DNA from: Alistipes provencensis
Lineage (GTDB): Bacteria; Bacteroidota; Bacteroidia; Bacteroidales; Rikenellaceae
DNA: 64,000 nt
Assembly (NCBI RefSeq): GCF_900083545.1
Contig: NZ_LT559262.1
Coordinates: 3,708,324 to 3,772,323 of the forward strand
Reading direction: 5' to 3'
Shown: one piece after another, positions 27,534 through 36,098 of the stretch
How the letters are laid out: every line of letters begins with the position of its first letter
Position numbering within the stretch: the stretch's first letter is position 1
Position numbers and translations under genes: made by a program
The notes under the pieces: generated by a model
What the model was told of the DNA's origin: nothing
The model's database searches: none
What the model saw: only the letters and a program-made list of their open reading frames with translations

Positions 27534-27556
27534 TTAAAACGGGCTTCTTAAGCCCG
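27534..27556 (-). terminator. Terminator of the tonB-like gene
   Basis: Hairpin CGGGCTT-AAG-AAGCCCG (27540-27556), followed on the minus strand by a short T run. It starts directly at the tonB stop codon. Confidence 0.65.
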
Positions 27557-28246
27557 CTATTCCATGCGGAAAATATACGTTATCGTGCCGCCCTGCACCG
27601 TCGCGCGGCTCTCGGTGAAACGCGCCTTGCGGGCCGCGGCTTTCGCCGCCTCGATCAGCTCGGCGGCATCCGTCGTGGAGCCTTTCGGCTCGTAGGAGGC
27701 GCCCGTCACCCGCCCCGCGGCATCGACCGTCACACGGATAACGACCTTGCCGCCCTTCTCGCCGGGATACGACGGTTTGGGCAGGTTGCCCACCAGTCCG
27801 CGCCCTTTCAACCCCTGATCCAACTGGTCCAGCCCGTCGGGGTTGAGCCCCGGCCCGGTGCCGCTGGCCTTGTCCTCGCCCTCGGGAGCGCGGGGATTGC
27901 CCGCATTGTCGGGTTCGTCCGCCCCGCCCTTGTTCATCTTGAACAGCGCCTTGGGGTTGGGCGTCTGGGTTACCTCGTCCTTGCCGGCGACCTGCGACGT
28001 CTGCTCCACGGGAGCGGCGACGTCGTGCACGCGCGGCTCGTTGGCGACCTTCACGGGCGGCTTCGGCGGCTCGGGAACGGGCGGCTCGGTGAAGTCGACG
28101 AGGATCGTGTCGCCGGGTTTCTCCACCACCCGCGAAACGTCGAACGACACCAGCACGAACGAGCCGGCCAGCAGCACGCAGTAGACTGCCGCCGCGATCA
28201 TCGCCCATCGTCGGGGATTTTTATTATCGGGATCGTAATAATACAT
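27557..28246 (-). CDS. TonB-family energy transducer
   Basis: Inner-membrane anchored periplasmic protein of 229 residues. A short cytoplasmic start (YYYDPDNKNPRRW) is followed by one membrane helix (AMIAAAVYCVLLAGSFVLV), a proline-rich periplasmic spacer (FTEPPVPEPPKPPVKV) and a C-terminal TonB domain (LPKPSYPGEKGGKVVIRVTV, ending GGTITYIFRME). It passes proton-motive energy from an ExbB/ExbD complex, encoded just upstream on the same strand, to outer-membrane receptors such as SusC. Confidence 0.88.
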   Translation of the reverse strand: MYYYDPDNKNPRRWAMIAAAVYCVLLAGSFVLVSFDVSRVVEKPGDTILVDFTEPPVPEPPKPPVKVANEPRVHDVAAPVEQTSQVAGKDEVTQTPNPKALFKMNKGGADEPDNAGNPRAPEGEDKASGTGPGLNPDGLDQLDQGLKGRGLVGNLPKPSYPGEKGGKVVIRVTVDAAGRVTGASYEPKGSTTDAAELIEAAKAAARKARFTESRATVQGGTITYIFRME

Positions 28247-28300
28247 AACAGAATCTTACCTAAATTATCGACCGCATGTTCGGCTCGGATGCTCCTTCCC

Positions 28301-28363
28301 ACGGCGTTCCGCCGTGTTTACAAATCTGACCCCACCCCAAACCCCTCCCTCGGGAGGGGCTTG
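28301..28363 (+). repeat. Two-hairpin intergenic repeat, copy B
   Basis: First hairpin ACGGCG-TTC-CGCCGT, core ACCCCACCCCAAACC, second hairpin CCCCTCCC-TC-GGGAGGGG and terminal CTTG. Both stems differ from copies A and C yet remain fully paired. It lies between the exbD and tonB genes. Confidence 0.8.
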
Positions 28364-28386
28364 TCGCACGCGGCGGCAAGTACGCC

Positions 28387-28791
28387 CTAATTCGGCGTGG
28401 TCGCCAGTATCAACTTATAATTATTGTCCTTGGCGATGTTCATGACCTTGACCACCTCGTCCACCGCAACCGTCTTGTCGCAGTGGAGCGACACCGTGGC
28501 GTCCTTCTGGCCGTCGAGGCGCGCCTTCAGCGCCCGCTCCACACCCTCGATGCCCTGCACCTTCTGCAACTCGACGTAGTAGTTGTACGACGGGCCGCTC
28601 TGCTGGATCGACACCGTGGTCATCGCCTTGTCCTTCAACTGGTTCGAACTCTTCGGAAGCATCAGTTTCAGGGCGTTGGGGTTGATGAGTGTCGTAGCGA
28701 TCAGCAGGAACAGCAGCAGCAGGAACATCAGGTCGGTCATCGACGAGGCCGAGAACGATTTATCGACTTTCGATCCGTGTTTGATTGCCAT
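28387..28791 (-). CDS. ExbD/TolR-family biopolymer transport protein
   Basis: Inner-membrane protein of 134 residues with one N-terminal transmembrane helix (MTDLMFLLLLFLLIATTLI) preceded by the conserved cytoplasmic segment FSASSMTDLMF, whose Asp is the proton-path residue of the family. The periplasmic domain ends in VDEVVKVMNIAKDNNYKLIL. It pairs with the ExbB-like channel encoded 6 nt upstream and energises the TonB-type protein downstream. Confidence 0.92.
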   Translation of the reverse strand: MAIKHGSKVDKSFSASSMTDLMFLLLLFLLIATTLINPNALKLMLPKSSNQLKDKAMTTVSIQQSGPSYNYYVELQKVQGIEGVERALKARLDGQKDATVSLHCDKTVAVDEVVKVMNIAKDNNYKLILATTPN

Positions 28792-28797
28792 AATGCG

Positions 28798-29472
28798 TTA
28801 TTTTTGAACGGGTTGATTCAGGATGTCCATGAATGCGATCGAGTTGGCCTCCATCTGGAACACCAGCTTCTCGATGCGCGCCACGAGGTAGTTGTAGCCG
28901 AAATAGGCCGGGATGCCGACGATCAGACCCATCACGGTGGTCACCATCGCCACATACATACCGCTCGACAGCAGTCCCAGATCGACCGTACCGCCCGCGG
29001 CGGACATGTCCATGAAGGTCTGCACCATACCCAACACCGTGCCGAGGAAACCGATCATCGGGGCGCCGCCGGCGATCGTGGCCAGAAACGGCAGGCCGTT
29101 CTCCAATTTCGAGACCTCGAGGTTGGCGACGTTCTCGATGGCGGTCTGCACGTCGCTCATCGGGCGTCCGATGCGCTCGATACCCTTCTCGATCATGCGT
29201 GCGATCGGCGTGTCGGTCTTTTTGCAGAGGTTCACGGCCGTCGATATCTTGCCGTCGGAGATGTAGTCGCGGATGCGGTTCATGAAGTTCATGTCCAGCA
29301 CCGACGCCCTGCGGATGGCCATGAAGCGCTCCACGAAGATGAAGATCGTCACGCCGCCCAGCGCCAGCAGCGGCCACATCAGCCAGCCGCCTTTGGTAAA
29401 CAGGGTCCACAAGCCCATGCGGGTCTCCTCACTAACGGCCACCGCCTCGGCGGCCTGCAAAAAAGTTGTCAT
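28798..29472 (-). CDS. MotA/TolQ/ExbB proton channel protein
   Basis: Three-helix inner-membrane proton channel of 224 residues. Helix 1 is WLMWPLLALGGVTIFIFVERF, and the signature block is LPFLATIAGGAPMIGFLGTV followed by GMVQTFMDMSAAG; a third helix is VAMVTTVMGLIVGIPAYFGYN. It is the first gene of the exbB-exbD-tonB set. Confidence 0.92.
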   Translation of the reverse strand: MTTFLQAAEAVAVSEETRMGLWTLFTKGGWLMWPLLALGGVTIFIFVERFMAIRRASVLDMNFMNRIRDYISDGKISTAVNLCKKTDTPIARMIEKGIERIGRPMSDVQTAIENVANLEVSKLENGLPFLATIAGGAPMIGFLGTVLGMVQTFMDMSAAGGTVDLGLLSSGMYVAMVTTVMGLIVGIPAYFGYNYLVARIEKLVFQMEANSIAFMDILNQPVQK

Positions 29473-29532
29473 AGTTTCTAAACGTTTATTTAAAATTTGT
29501 TGTCTGTCTCGTTGCTTCGACCGCTCAATTCC

Positions 29533-29596
29533 CGCGGCGTACCGCCGCGTTTACAAATTGGACCCACCCCCAAACCCCCGCCTTGGCGGGGGCTTG
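29533..29596 (+). repeat. Two-hairpin intergenic repeat, copy A
   Basis: First hairpin CGCGGCG-TAC-CGCCGCG, then a linker with the core ACCCACCCCCAAAC, second hairpin CCCCCGCC-TT-GGCGGGGG and terminal CTTG. It lies between tamB and the exbB gene (both minus strand). Confidence 0.8.
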
Positions 29597-29671
29597 TCGC
29601 ATCGCGACCGGGATTTTGTCCGAAATTATGCCCGATTTTTAATTTTTCATCCTTAATTACAAATTCACAAT

Positions 29672-32600
29672 TCATTCATCCTCTTTACCTTTAACGTATC
29701 CGAACGGCGAAAGCGTATCCGCGGGCTCCTGCCGGCGGTTCTTTTCCGCCTCTTCGGCCGCTTTTTCAGCCGCGCGGGTCGTGCGGCGCGCCATGCGCCG
29801 GGCCTTGCGTTTCTTGTTGGTGAAACGCTCCCGGATGCGGTCGCGCAGGTCGCGCAGGTTGTTGAAGTCCTCCTTGAAGTAGACGCCGATGCCGGTCTCC
29901 TGCAAGCCCTGATTTTCGTCGAAACGGTCGATGGTCTGCGTAAAGGCTTTCAGTTTGAGCGTCCCGGCGCGGTCGATCAGGTAGGTGATGTAGGCCTCGC
30001 CCATGAAGTTGGACATCGAATTGTTGTTCACAGCCGCCTGCTTGTTGTCGATCAGGTAGTTGCCCTCGACCTCGACGAACAGGCGGTTGTTGATCAGGCT
30101 CTTCGAAAGCCCGAAGTCCACCTCGTCGCTCGTCAGCTCCGACTTGGGCCGGTAGCGGATCACCACGTTGTAGTCCGACGACGAGAGCCAGTTGCTCACC
30201 ATGTTCGACACGAACTCCAGTCCCGTGGCCGCCGACACCGAACTGCCGATGTTGGCGTTGGCCTGCGAGGAGTTCTCGGACATGAAACTGTTGAACAGCA
30301 GGAGGTAGAGGAACTGCGTGTCGACCGTCTCGGGGGTCGAGAGGGCGTTGGTGACCAGCGTCTGGGTCTCGGGATCGGAGCCGGGCACCCGCACGTCGAA
30401 GCCGATCGAGGGGTTCGACAGCCGGTCGCCGAGGTGGATGATACACTCCACGGGCACCGAGCGGTCGCCGCCGAGGTTTTCCGACGTGCCCTGCAGCAAC
30501 GGTTGCAGCGAGGCCTTGAGCTTGTAGACGGCGTCGATGTCCAGCAGGGCGTTCATCGGCGACCCGGTCCACTGGATCGACGAGCCGCTCTCGATGGTGA
30601 AGCGTTTGTTGATGATCTGTTGCAGCGAGAGCATGAAACTGCCCTCGGAGATGGTGTAGTCGCCGTAAATCTCGAAGATGTTCGCCCGGGGGTTGATCGC
30701 GAGGTTCAGGGTCCCCTCGCCGCGCCCCTTCACCGTGTTGCCCGCCACGTCGATCTCGACCTCGGCATCGGGCCGTACGTCGAGCGCCATGGTGATGTTC
30801 ATCTGGTTCGAAGCGTCGGCACGCTGGCGGTGTTTGCGTTCGAAGAGGAGTTTTTTGCGCGCCACGTTGTCGAGCGTGTCGGTCTTCTCAGGCTGGACGA
30901 AGACCACGAAATCGGCATTCGAAATATTCGACTTGCTCGACAGCGGCAGCACGAACGACGAATTGCCGTCGGTCGAGGCCGCGATGTCCATCTTAACGGC
31001 CCTCTTGTCGCCCGAGATGCGGGCCGAACCCGTGGCGTAGACCTTCCCGTAGAAAGCGTCGTTGTCGTCGGCGTCGGTATCCAGCACGAGCATCTGCTGC
31101 GGGGCCACCCGCACGTCGTAGGAGATGTTCGACAGGTGCTGAAGGCTCATGTCGAAGTCGAAGCGCCCGCGGTGACCCTGAGGGTCGAACACCGCGACGT
31201 TCGAAGCCTTGAAACGGTTGTTCTTCACCGACAGCACCGCTTCGGGCATCGAGTAGGCAACCTGCGTGAAATCGACCTTGGTCCTGAGCCCCGAAACATG
31301 TATCTCGCCCGCGAGTTCGGCTTCGCGGCGCTGTCCCTGCAGGACGAGGTCGGCCGACGCGACGCCCTCGGTCGAGGAGATCACCCCCGTCAGGATCGGG
31401 TCGAGCAGCCCCATGTCGAGGCTGTCGATGTCCACCCGGGCGTAGTAGCGCATCTGGTCCGGGGCGTAGAAGCCGCGCACGAGCGTGTCGCGCTTGAGGC
31501 GGTCGACCACCGTCACGCCGGCCCGGTTGCGGGCGAAGTCCCAGCGCGACGCCAGACGCATCGGCGGCGCGGGGATGTCGTTGACCTCGACGCTGTCGAA
31601 GAGGATGTCGGCCGAAATCTCGCCGCCCCGCAGCACCGACTTCATCTGCGCCGAGCCGTTCGTGCGGCCCTCGATGACGTAACCCATGCGTTCGGCGACC
31701 TGCGTGAAGGGCGACAGGTCGAAATTGCGCAGCGAGAGGGTCACCGAATCGGCACGGCTGCGCGAGGCGATGCCGTTGAGCAGCAGCTCCTGTTCGCGGT
31801 TCATCACGAAGAACTTGTCGATGACGATCCGCGCCGTGTCGATCAGTATCTTATGGGCGTATATCTGCCACGTCTTGTCGCCGCGGGTGATGTGCGAAGG
31901 AAGGATGCGCAGGTCCACCACGCGACCGTTGGGGCCGTGTTCGTCGACCACCGCGGAGCGGAATCCCACGAGTCCCGAAACCCGGCGCATCGTGTCGTTG
32001 AAACCCGCCGAGAGCTGCACGCGGCCCTGCCGGGCGCCGCCCGTCAGCGAGAGGCGCGGCAGATGCAGCACCCCGGCATAGAGGTCCTCGGCCGAGGCGT
32101 AGACCGCCAGCGAGTCGCCGCGGTTCGAGGCGTTGACCGAGAGGCGCGTGGCCAGCATCCGCCGGCGTTCGATATACTCCGACGAGGCTTTGAGCGAGAG
32201 CTGGTCGCTGGCCGGGTTGAACAGCAGTTGGAGCGACGATCCGTCGGCCACCTGCAAACCCGCAGAAACGGCGTCGGCCACGGGGTTGAAATTGCGGATA
32301 TTGACCGAGAGCAGCGAGAAATCGTTCGCCACGGCGGCCTTGCGCTCCGAAGGCCCCGCTTCGGGCGGGGCTTCGCGCAGCATCGGGAGGTATTTCCACG
32401 CGCTGCGGCGCAGGTATTCGAACACCGTGCGGTAGCTGGTCTTCGACCGGAACGTGGCGTCGGCGAAATCCGAGCGCAGTTCCACCAGCTTGCTCCGCTC
32501 GGAGTTCTCGCCCGTGACGGTCATGTTCGAAGCCTCGATCTCCTTGTCGTTGTATCTGTAACGGGCGCCGGTCACCTGAATGCGGCCGTTCAGGTCGTCG

Positions 32601-34276
32601 AGCGAACGCCCTCCGGCGTTGGCCACGATGTGGGCCGACAACTGCGACACCGAGTCGCGGCGGTTGATGTGCAGCCGCGCCAGATCGGCATGCCGCAAAT
32701 CCATCGTGAAGTCGTAGCGCGGCACCGAGTCGTTGAAATCCACCAGCCCGAAGAAATCGAAATCGAGGTTGGGGTCGCGGGCCGTGACACGGCCGTCGAA
32801 CTCCCGGTTGCGCAGGCGGCCGTCCAGCCGCAGCGAGTCGTAGACATAGCCGTTGAAGCCCAACTGGGTGACGTTGCCCGCGATATTGGCGTCGGCGACA
32901 CCCTTGCCGATCACGCCGTCGACATAGGCCGTGAGCGTGGCGTTGCCCAGCAGGTCGCGGCGGTCCAACAGCTCGCCCAGCCGCAGGTTGCGCGTCTCGA
33001 CATCGCCCCGCACGCTGCTCAGGCCCTTTTTCAGCGGCGACATCCGCAGGTTGCAGGCGATGTCGCCCACCTCGGTGGCGGCGCCCAACTGCATGTCGAA
33101 CGACGCGAGTTTTCCCTTGAAGCGGGCATTGAGGTCGACGCTGCCCGAGTTGCCGAGTATCCCGACCAGCTTGTCCGAGAGTTTGCGCCCGGCGATGCCG
33201 AGAGCCAGCCCGTCGACCGCCTCGGCCGAGGAGTGCAGGCGAGGCACCGAGAGGTCGAACCATGTGTCGCGGATGTCCGGCAAACCCTTCACCACGGCGT
33301 CGGCCACGAGCGTCGTGCCCTCGCCGACGTGCATGCTCCGGACCTTGGCCGTGAAATCCGACACCACACCCGCGACCTCGACGTCGATGTTGCTGAAATC
33401 CACATGCCAGTCGCGCAGCTTGGGGGCGAACCAAGCGATGTCGTCGGTCGAGACCGACGTGTTGCGCAGCGCGGCCTCGATGCGCACCTGCCCGAGGAAA
33501 TCCTTGTACTCGGCCCACGAGTTGCCCACGAGCGAGATGTAGGGAATCCGGATGTTCGAACGCGCGGTGACGATCGAGGCGTCCTCGAAACCCAGACACC
33601 CCTGCGTCATGTAGAACCGCCCCGCGAGGTGGTCCAGCACGAAGCCGCTGCGCTCACGGGCCGTCAGGGCCGCAATGGTGGTGTAGATGGCCGACCCGTC
33701 GATGACGAAGTCGTCCACGCGGGCCGTCAGGCCGTAGAGGTGCATGTGCGAGAAGTCGATGCCGTAGTCGGGGGCGACGCTGTCGATCCGCTCGAGACAG
33801 AGGTCCATGTTCTCGATCGAGGCCCGTTTGAGCGAGAGCCTGAAGTTGCCCTTTTTGGGTTTGTCGGGGTCGGATATGCGGCTGACGATCTGCTTGATGT
33901 TCATCTCCCCGTCGGGCATCTGCCGCAGGTAGAGCTTGGCGTCGGCGATCTCGCCGCGGCTGAACGCCAGTCCCCCGCCGAAGATGCCGAAACCCGTGAC
34001 ATAGGCATCCAGCTTCCCGACGTAGAGCAGCGTGTCGCGCCCGTAATCCTCGACATAGAAGCCCTTGACCTTGATTTTCGAAAAGATGCCGATGTCCACG
34101 CGGTCGATCGACACGGTGGTCTCCAGCTTGCGCGAAACGACCTCCGCGGCCTTGTGGACCACGAAGTTCTGCACGGCGGGAATGTCGAGCAGCAGCGAGA
34201 GGAAAACGGGAAGAATTATCAGCAACAAAACCGCCGCCGAGAACACCTTTCCCAATATTTTTATACCTTTGCGCAT
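29672..34276 (-). CDS. tamB: TamB/AsmA-like translocation and assembly module protein
   Basis: Very large envelope protein of 1534 residues with one N-terminal membrane anchor (FSAAVLLLIILPVFLSLLL). The rest is a long periplasmic chain of beta-strand repeats of the AsmA/TamB type, and the C-terminus has the TamB (DUF490) domain: RANIFEIYGDYTISEGSFML, then IIHLGDRLSNPSIGFDVRVP and LLFNSFMSENS. Such proteins bridge the periplasm and help outer-membrane biogenesis, probably by moving phospholipid. The start at 34276 is chosen because the open frame to 34450 lacks a signal and would overlap divergent tsaD. The coiled basic/acidic tail (about 1490-1534) is typical of Bacteroidetes members. Confidence 0.9.
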   Translation of the reverse strand: MRKGIKILGKVFSAAVLLLIILPVFLSLLLDIPAVQNFVVHKAAEVVSRKLETTVSIDRVDIGIFSKIKVKGFYVEDYGRDTLLYVGKLDAYVTGFGIFGGGLAFSRGEIADAKLYLRQMPDGEMNIKQIVSRISDPDKPKKGNFRLSLKRASIENMDLCLERIDSVAPDYGIDFSHMHLYGLTARVDDFVIDGSAIYTTIAALTARERSGFVLDHLAGRFYMTQGCLGFEDASIVTARSNIRIPYISLVGNSWAEYKDFLGQVRIEAALRNTSVSTDDIAWFAPKLRDWHVDFSNIDVEVAGVVSDFTAKVRSMHVGEGTTLVADAVVKGLPDIRDTWFDLSVPRLHSSAEAVDGLALGIAGRKLSDKLVGILGNSGSVDLNARFKGKLASFDMQLGAATEVGDIACNLRMSPLKKGLSSVRGDVETRNLRLGELLDRRDLLGNATLTAYVDGVIGKGVADANIAGNVTQLGFNGYVYDSLRLDGRLRNREFDGRVTARDPNLDFDFFGLVDFNDSVPRYDFTMDLRHADLARLHINRRDSVSQLSAHIVANAGGRSLDDLNGRIQVTGARYRYNDKEIEASNMTVTGENSERSKLVELRSDFADATFRSKTSYRTVFEYLRRSAWKYLPMLREAPPEAGPSERKAAVANDFSLLSVNIRNFNPVADAVSAGLQVADGSSLQLLFNPASDQLSLKASSEYIERRRMLATRLSVNASNRGDSLAVYASAEDLYAGVLHLPRLSLTGGARQGRVQLSAGFNDTMRRVSGLVGFRSAVVDEHGPNGRVVDLRILPSHITRGDKTWQIYAHKILIDTARIVIDKFFVMNREQELLLNGIASRSRADSVTLSLRNFDLSPFTQVAERMGYVIEGRTNGSAQMKSVLRGGEISADILFDSVEVNDIPAPPMRLASRWDFARNRAGVTVVDRLKRDTLVRGFYAPDQMRYYARVDIDSLDMGLLDPILTGVISSTEGVASADLVLQGQRREAELAGEIHVSGLRTKVDFTQVAYSMPEAVLSVKNNRFKASNVAVFDPQGHRGRFDFDMSLQHLSNISYDVRVAPQQMLVLDTDADDNDAFYGKVYATGSARISGDKRAVKMDIAASTDGNSSFVLPLSSKSNISNADFVVFVQPEKTDTLDNVARKKLLFERKHRQRADASNQMNITMALDVRPDAEVEIDVAGNTVKGRGEGTLNLAINPRANIFEIYGDYTISEGSFMLSLQQIINKRFTIESGSSIQWTGSPMNALLDIDAVYKLKASLQPLLQGTSENLGGDRSVPVECIIHLGDRLSNPSIGFDVRVPGSDPETQTLVTNALSTPETVDTQFLYLLLFNSFMSENSSQANANIGSSVSAATGLEFVSNMVSNWLSSSDYNVVIRYRPKSELTSDEVDFGLSKSLINNRLFVEVEGNYLIDNKQAAVNNNSMSNFMGEAYITYLIDRAGTLKLKAFTQTIDRFDENQGLQETGIGVYFKEDFNNLRDLRDRIRERFTNKKRKARRMARRTTRAAEKAAEEAEKNRRQEPADTLSPFGYVKGKEDE

Positions 34277-34304
34277 CGGGACATCGTTATAACCTGCAAA
34301 TTTA
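34264..34304. promoter_or_regulatory. Divergent promoters for tsaD (+) and tamB (-)
   Basis: TACCTTTG at 34264-34271 on the plus strand and TAAATTTG on the minus strand (34297-34304) match the Bacteroidetes -7 element and face away from each other in the correct sense for tsaD and tamB. Neither has a strong -33 motif. Confidence 0.45.
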
Positions 34305-34337
34305 GCGAAAATAGTTAAAAAACAATTATAAATCCGG

Positions 34338-35360
34338 ATGGATATTACAATTCTCGGCATCGAATCTTCGTGCGACGACACCTCGGCGGCCGTGCTGCGC
34401 AACAACGTGCTGCTGTCGAACGTCATCGCCTCCCAAGCCGTGCATGTCAAATACGGCGGCGTGATCCCCGAACTGGCCTCACGGGCCCATCAGCAGAACA
34501 TCATCCCCGTCGTGGACACGGCGCTCCGGGAGGCCGGGATCGACGCTTCGCAACTGGACGCCATCGCCTTCACGCGCGGCCCCGGACTGGTCGGTTCGCT
34601 GCTGGTGGGCGTGTCGTTCACCAAGGGGCTTTCGCTGGCCCGCAACATCCCGATGGTCGAGGTCAACCACCTGCAGGGACACATCCTCTCGCACTTCATC
34701 GACCTGCCCGACCGCGCACTGCCCCACCCCGCGTTCCCGTTCCTGTGCCTGCTGGTCAGCGGCGGCCACACGCAGATCGTGCGCGTGGACTCCCCCTTGG
34801 AAATGGAGATCATCGGCACGACGATCGACGACGCCGCGGGCGAAGCTTTCGACAAGTGCGCCAAGGTGATGGGGCTCCCCTACCCGGGCGGCCCGGTGAT
34901 CGACCGTCTGGCCAAGGAGGGCGACCCCAAGGCGTTCCGCTTCGCACGTCCCCGCGTCGAGGGCTACGACTATTCGTTCTCGGGGTTGAAAACCTCGTTC
35001 CTCTACACGCTGCGCGACGCCGTGGCCGCGGACCCCGATTTCATCGAGCGGCACAAGGCCGACCTCTGCGCCTCGCTGCAATCCACCATCGTCGAGATCC
35101 TGCTGGACAAGCTCGTCCGCGCCTCGAAGGAGACCGGCATCCGCGACATCGCCATTGCAGGCGGCGTCTCGGCCAATTCGGGCCTCCGCAACGGCGTCGC
35201 CGAAGCGGGCCGCCGCCGGGGTTGGCGAACCTTCATCCCGGAGTTCAAGTTCACGACCGACAACGCCGCGATGATCGCCATGGCGGGGTACTACCGCTAC
35301 CGCGAGAACGAATTCGCCGCCCTCGACGTCTCGCCCGTGGCGCGGCTCGAGGAGCTCTGA
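34338..35360 (+). CDS. tsaD: tRNA N6-adenosine threonylcarbamoyltransferase
   Basis: Universal tRNA-modifying enzyme of 340 residues that transfers threonylcarbamoyl to A37 of ANN-decoding tRNAs with TsaB and TsaE. The N-terminus ILGIESSCDDTSAAVL, the metal-binding histidines in EVNHLQGHILSHF, and motifs LVSGGHTQIVRV and IAGGVSANSGLRNGV are diagnostic. It is divergent from tamB with a 61-nt gap between starts. Confidence 0.97.
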   Translation: MDITILGIESSCDDTSAAVLRNNVLLSNVIASQAVHVKYGGVIPELASRAHQQNIIPVVDTALREAGIDASQLDAIAFTRGPGLVGSLLVGVSFTKGLSLARNIPMVEVNHLQGHILSHFIDLPDRALPHPAFPFLCLLVSGGHTQIVRVDSPLEMEIIGTTIDDAAGEAFDKCAKVMGLPYPGGPVIDRLAKEGDPKAFRFARPRVEGYDYSFSGLKTSFLYTLRDAVAADPDFIERHKADLCASLQSTIVEILLDKLVRASKETGIRDIAIAGGVSANSGLRNGVAEAGRRRGWRTFIPEFKFTTDNAAMIAMAGYYRYRENEFAALDVSPVARLEEL

Positions 35361-35392
35361 CGCTCAAACCACCCGCCGTTTCAGCGCGGATA

Positions 35393-35409
35393 AACAGTAG
35401 TCCGCGTTC
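35393..35409 (+). repeat. 17-bp direct repeat, left copy, flanking the putative ncRNA
   Basis: The sequence AACAGTAGTCCGCGTTC occurs here and again at 35683-35699, 290 bp apart and in the same orientation, on either side of the structured RNA. Confidence 0.75.
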
Positions 35410-35475
35410 ATTTGCGAAAGAGCCTTTTTTATCCCCCAAAACGTCCGGATGCGCAGGCATTCGGATTTTTTTGTC

Positions 35476-35483
35476 TATATTTG
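35476..35483 (+). promoter_or_regulatory. -7 element of the putative ncRNA
   Basis: TATATTTG, an exact Bacteroidetes -7 match; transcription would begin near 35490, just before the folded region. No open reading frame follows. Confidence 0.55.
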
Positions 35484-35489
35484 CATTAC

Positions 35490-35682
35490 GTCCGCAATAG
35501 CGGGCCGCTTGACAGTGTTGGAAATCTGGTAAATTTTATTGACCCTGTTAAGCACATATTCCTGCTGTTACGGCGCGCCTGCGCCGGGACTGGCATGGGA
35601 TATGATCCTACGTCACAACGGCGCGGGCTATATGTGCTTATTTTGGTCAAGGGTTTACCAGAACCTCCAACGGAAATAATGC
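35490..35682 (+). ncRNA. Rod-shaped structured RNA, 6S-like candidate
   Basis: The 400-bp gap between tsaD and the HTH gene has no credible coding frame but folds into one long hairpin. Nested stems: 35517-35522 with 35666-35671 (6 bp), 35525-35533 with 35654-35662 (9 bp, perfect), 35539-35544 with 35645-35650 (6 bp), 35549-35559 with 35630-35640 (11 bp, perfect), and 35577-35585 with 35620-35628 (9 bp, one G:U). A large one-sided bulge (35560-35576) interrupts the rod. A -7 element at 35476 fits transcription from about 35490. A long rod with an asymmetric bubble resembles 6S RNA, the RNA-polymerase regulator, but identity is a guess; SRP RNA was excluded for lack of its GGAA-loop motif. Ends are approximate and no clear terminator is seen. 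Confidence 0.6.
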
Positions 35683-35699
35683 AACAGTAGTCCGCGTTC
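35683..35699 (+). repeat. 17-bp direct repeat, right copy, flanking the putative ncRNA
   Basis: Second copy of AACAGTAGTCCGCGTTC, beginning about 12 nt after the last stem of the folded RNA. Confidence 0.75.
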
Positions 35700-35759
35700 G
35701 TTTTCGGGTATCATCGGACGGGCGCGGAGGGAATATGACCGCAAAATCGACACGACGCC

Positions 35760-36044
35760 ATGAGCATGACAAAGGAACCCACCCGCGAACGCAACCTCGA
35801 AGACTGGAAACGCCTCGAACAGATCATCGACGAATCGGGGCTTTCGGTCAACGCCTTCGCCCGCCGTATCGGACTGCCGCGGGGCGAGAACCTCTACCAG
35901 ATCCGGCGCGGCAACAACGGCATCAGCCGCGACTTGGCCCTGCGTATCCACGCCTGTTTTCCGCAATACGGCATCGGCTGGATAATCACCGGGGAGAAGG
36001 ACACGCCGCCCGTCCTCCACGCGCCCTACCCCGGCTGGCTATGA
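35760..36044 (+). CDS. Small helix-turn-helix (XRE-like) DNA-binding protein
   Basis: Protein of 94 residues. An HTH of the Cro/CI kind is visible at about 18-65 (LEQIIDESGLSVNAFARRI, GLPRGENLYQIRRGNNGIS, RDLALRIHACFPQYGIGWI), and the WIITGE end is common in Bacteroidales XRE proteins. No effector domain is attached. The start could also be Met3 (35766). The stop codon lies on the edge of the downstream terminator hairpin. Target genes are unknown; the adjacent structured RNA and the convergent monooxygenase give no clear hint. Confidence 0.8.
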   Translation: MSMTKEPTRERNLEDWKRLEQIIDESGLSVNAFARRIGLPRGENLYQIRRGNNGISRDLALRIHACFPQYGIGWIITGEKDTPPVLHAPYPGWL

Positions 36045-36079
36045 AAAACCCTCCCGGCCATGGGGTCGGGAGGGTTTTT
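36044..36079. terminator. Bidirectional terminator between the HTH gene and the nitronate monooxygenase gene
   Basis: 13-bp stem AAAAACCCTCCCG (36044-36056) with 36067-36079, 10-nt loop, and A/T runs at both ends. Its left arm begins at the last base of the HTH stop codon. Confidence 0.88.
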
Positions 36080-36098
36080 CGTTTCGTTTCGGCAGTGA

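Noticed and set aside
26879..29596. The repeated elements as a CRISPR array
   Set aside because: Only three copies, more than 1 kb apart, in mixed orientation and with hairpins inside; genes lie between them.
30434..34318. A 1294-codon open frame on the plus strand opposite tamB
   Set aside because: Low-complexity antisense composition; the minus strand has a membrane anchor and a TamB C-terminal domain.
34277..34450. N-terminal extension of the tamB frame
   Set aside because: It precedes the membrane anchor with no signal features and overlaps divergent tsaD and both promoters.
35490..35682. The structured RNA as SRP (4.5S) RNA
   Set aside because: The conserved GGAA tetraloop with adjoining AGCAG motif is absent; the fold is a long rod with an internal bubble.
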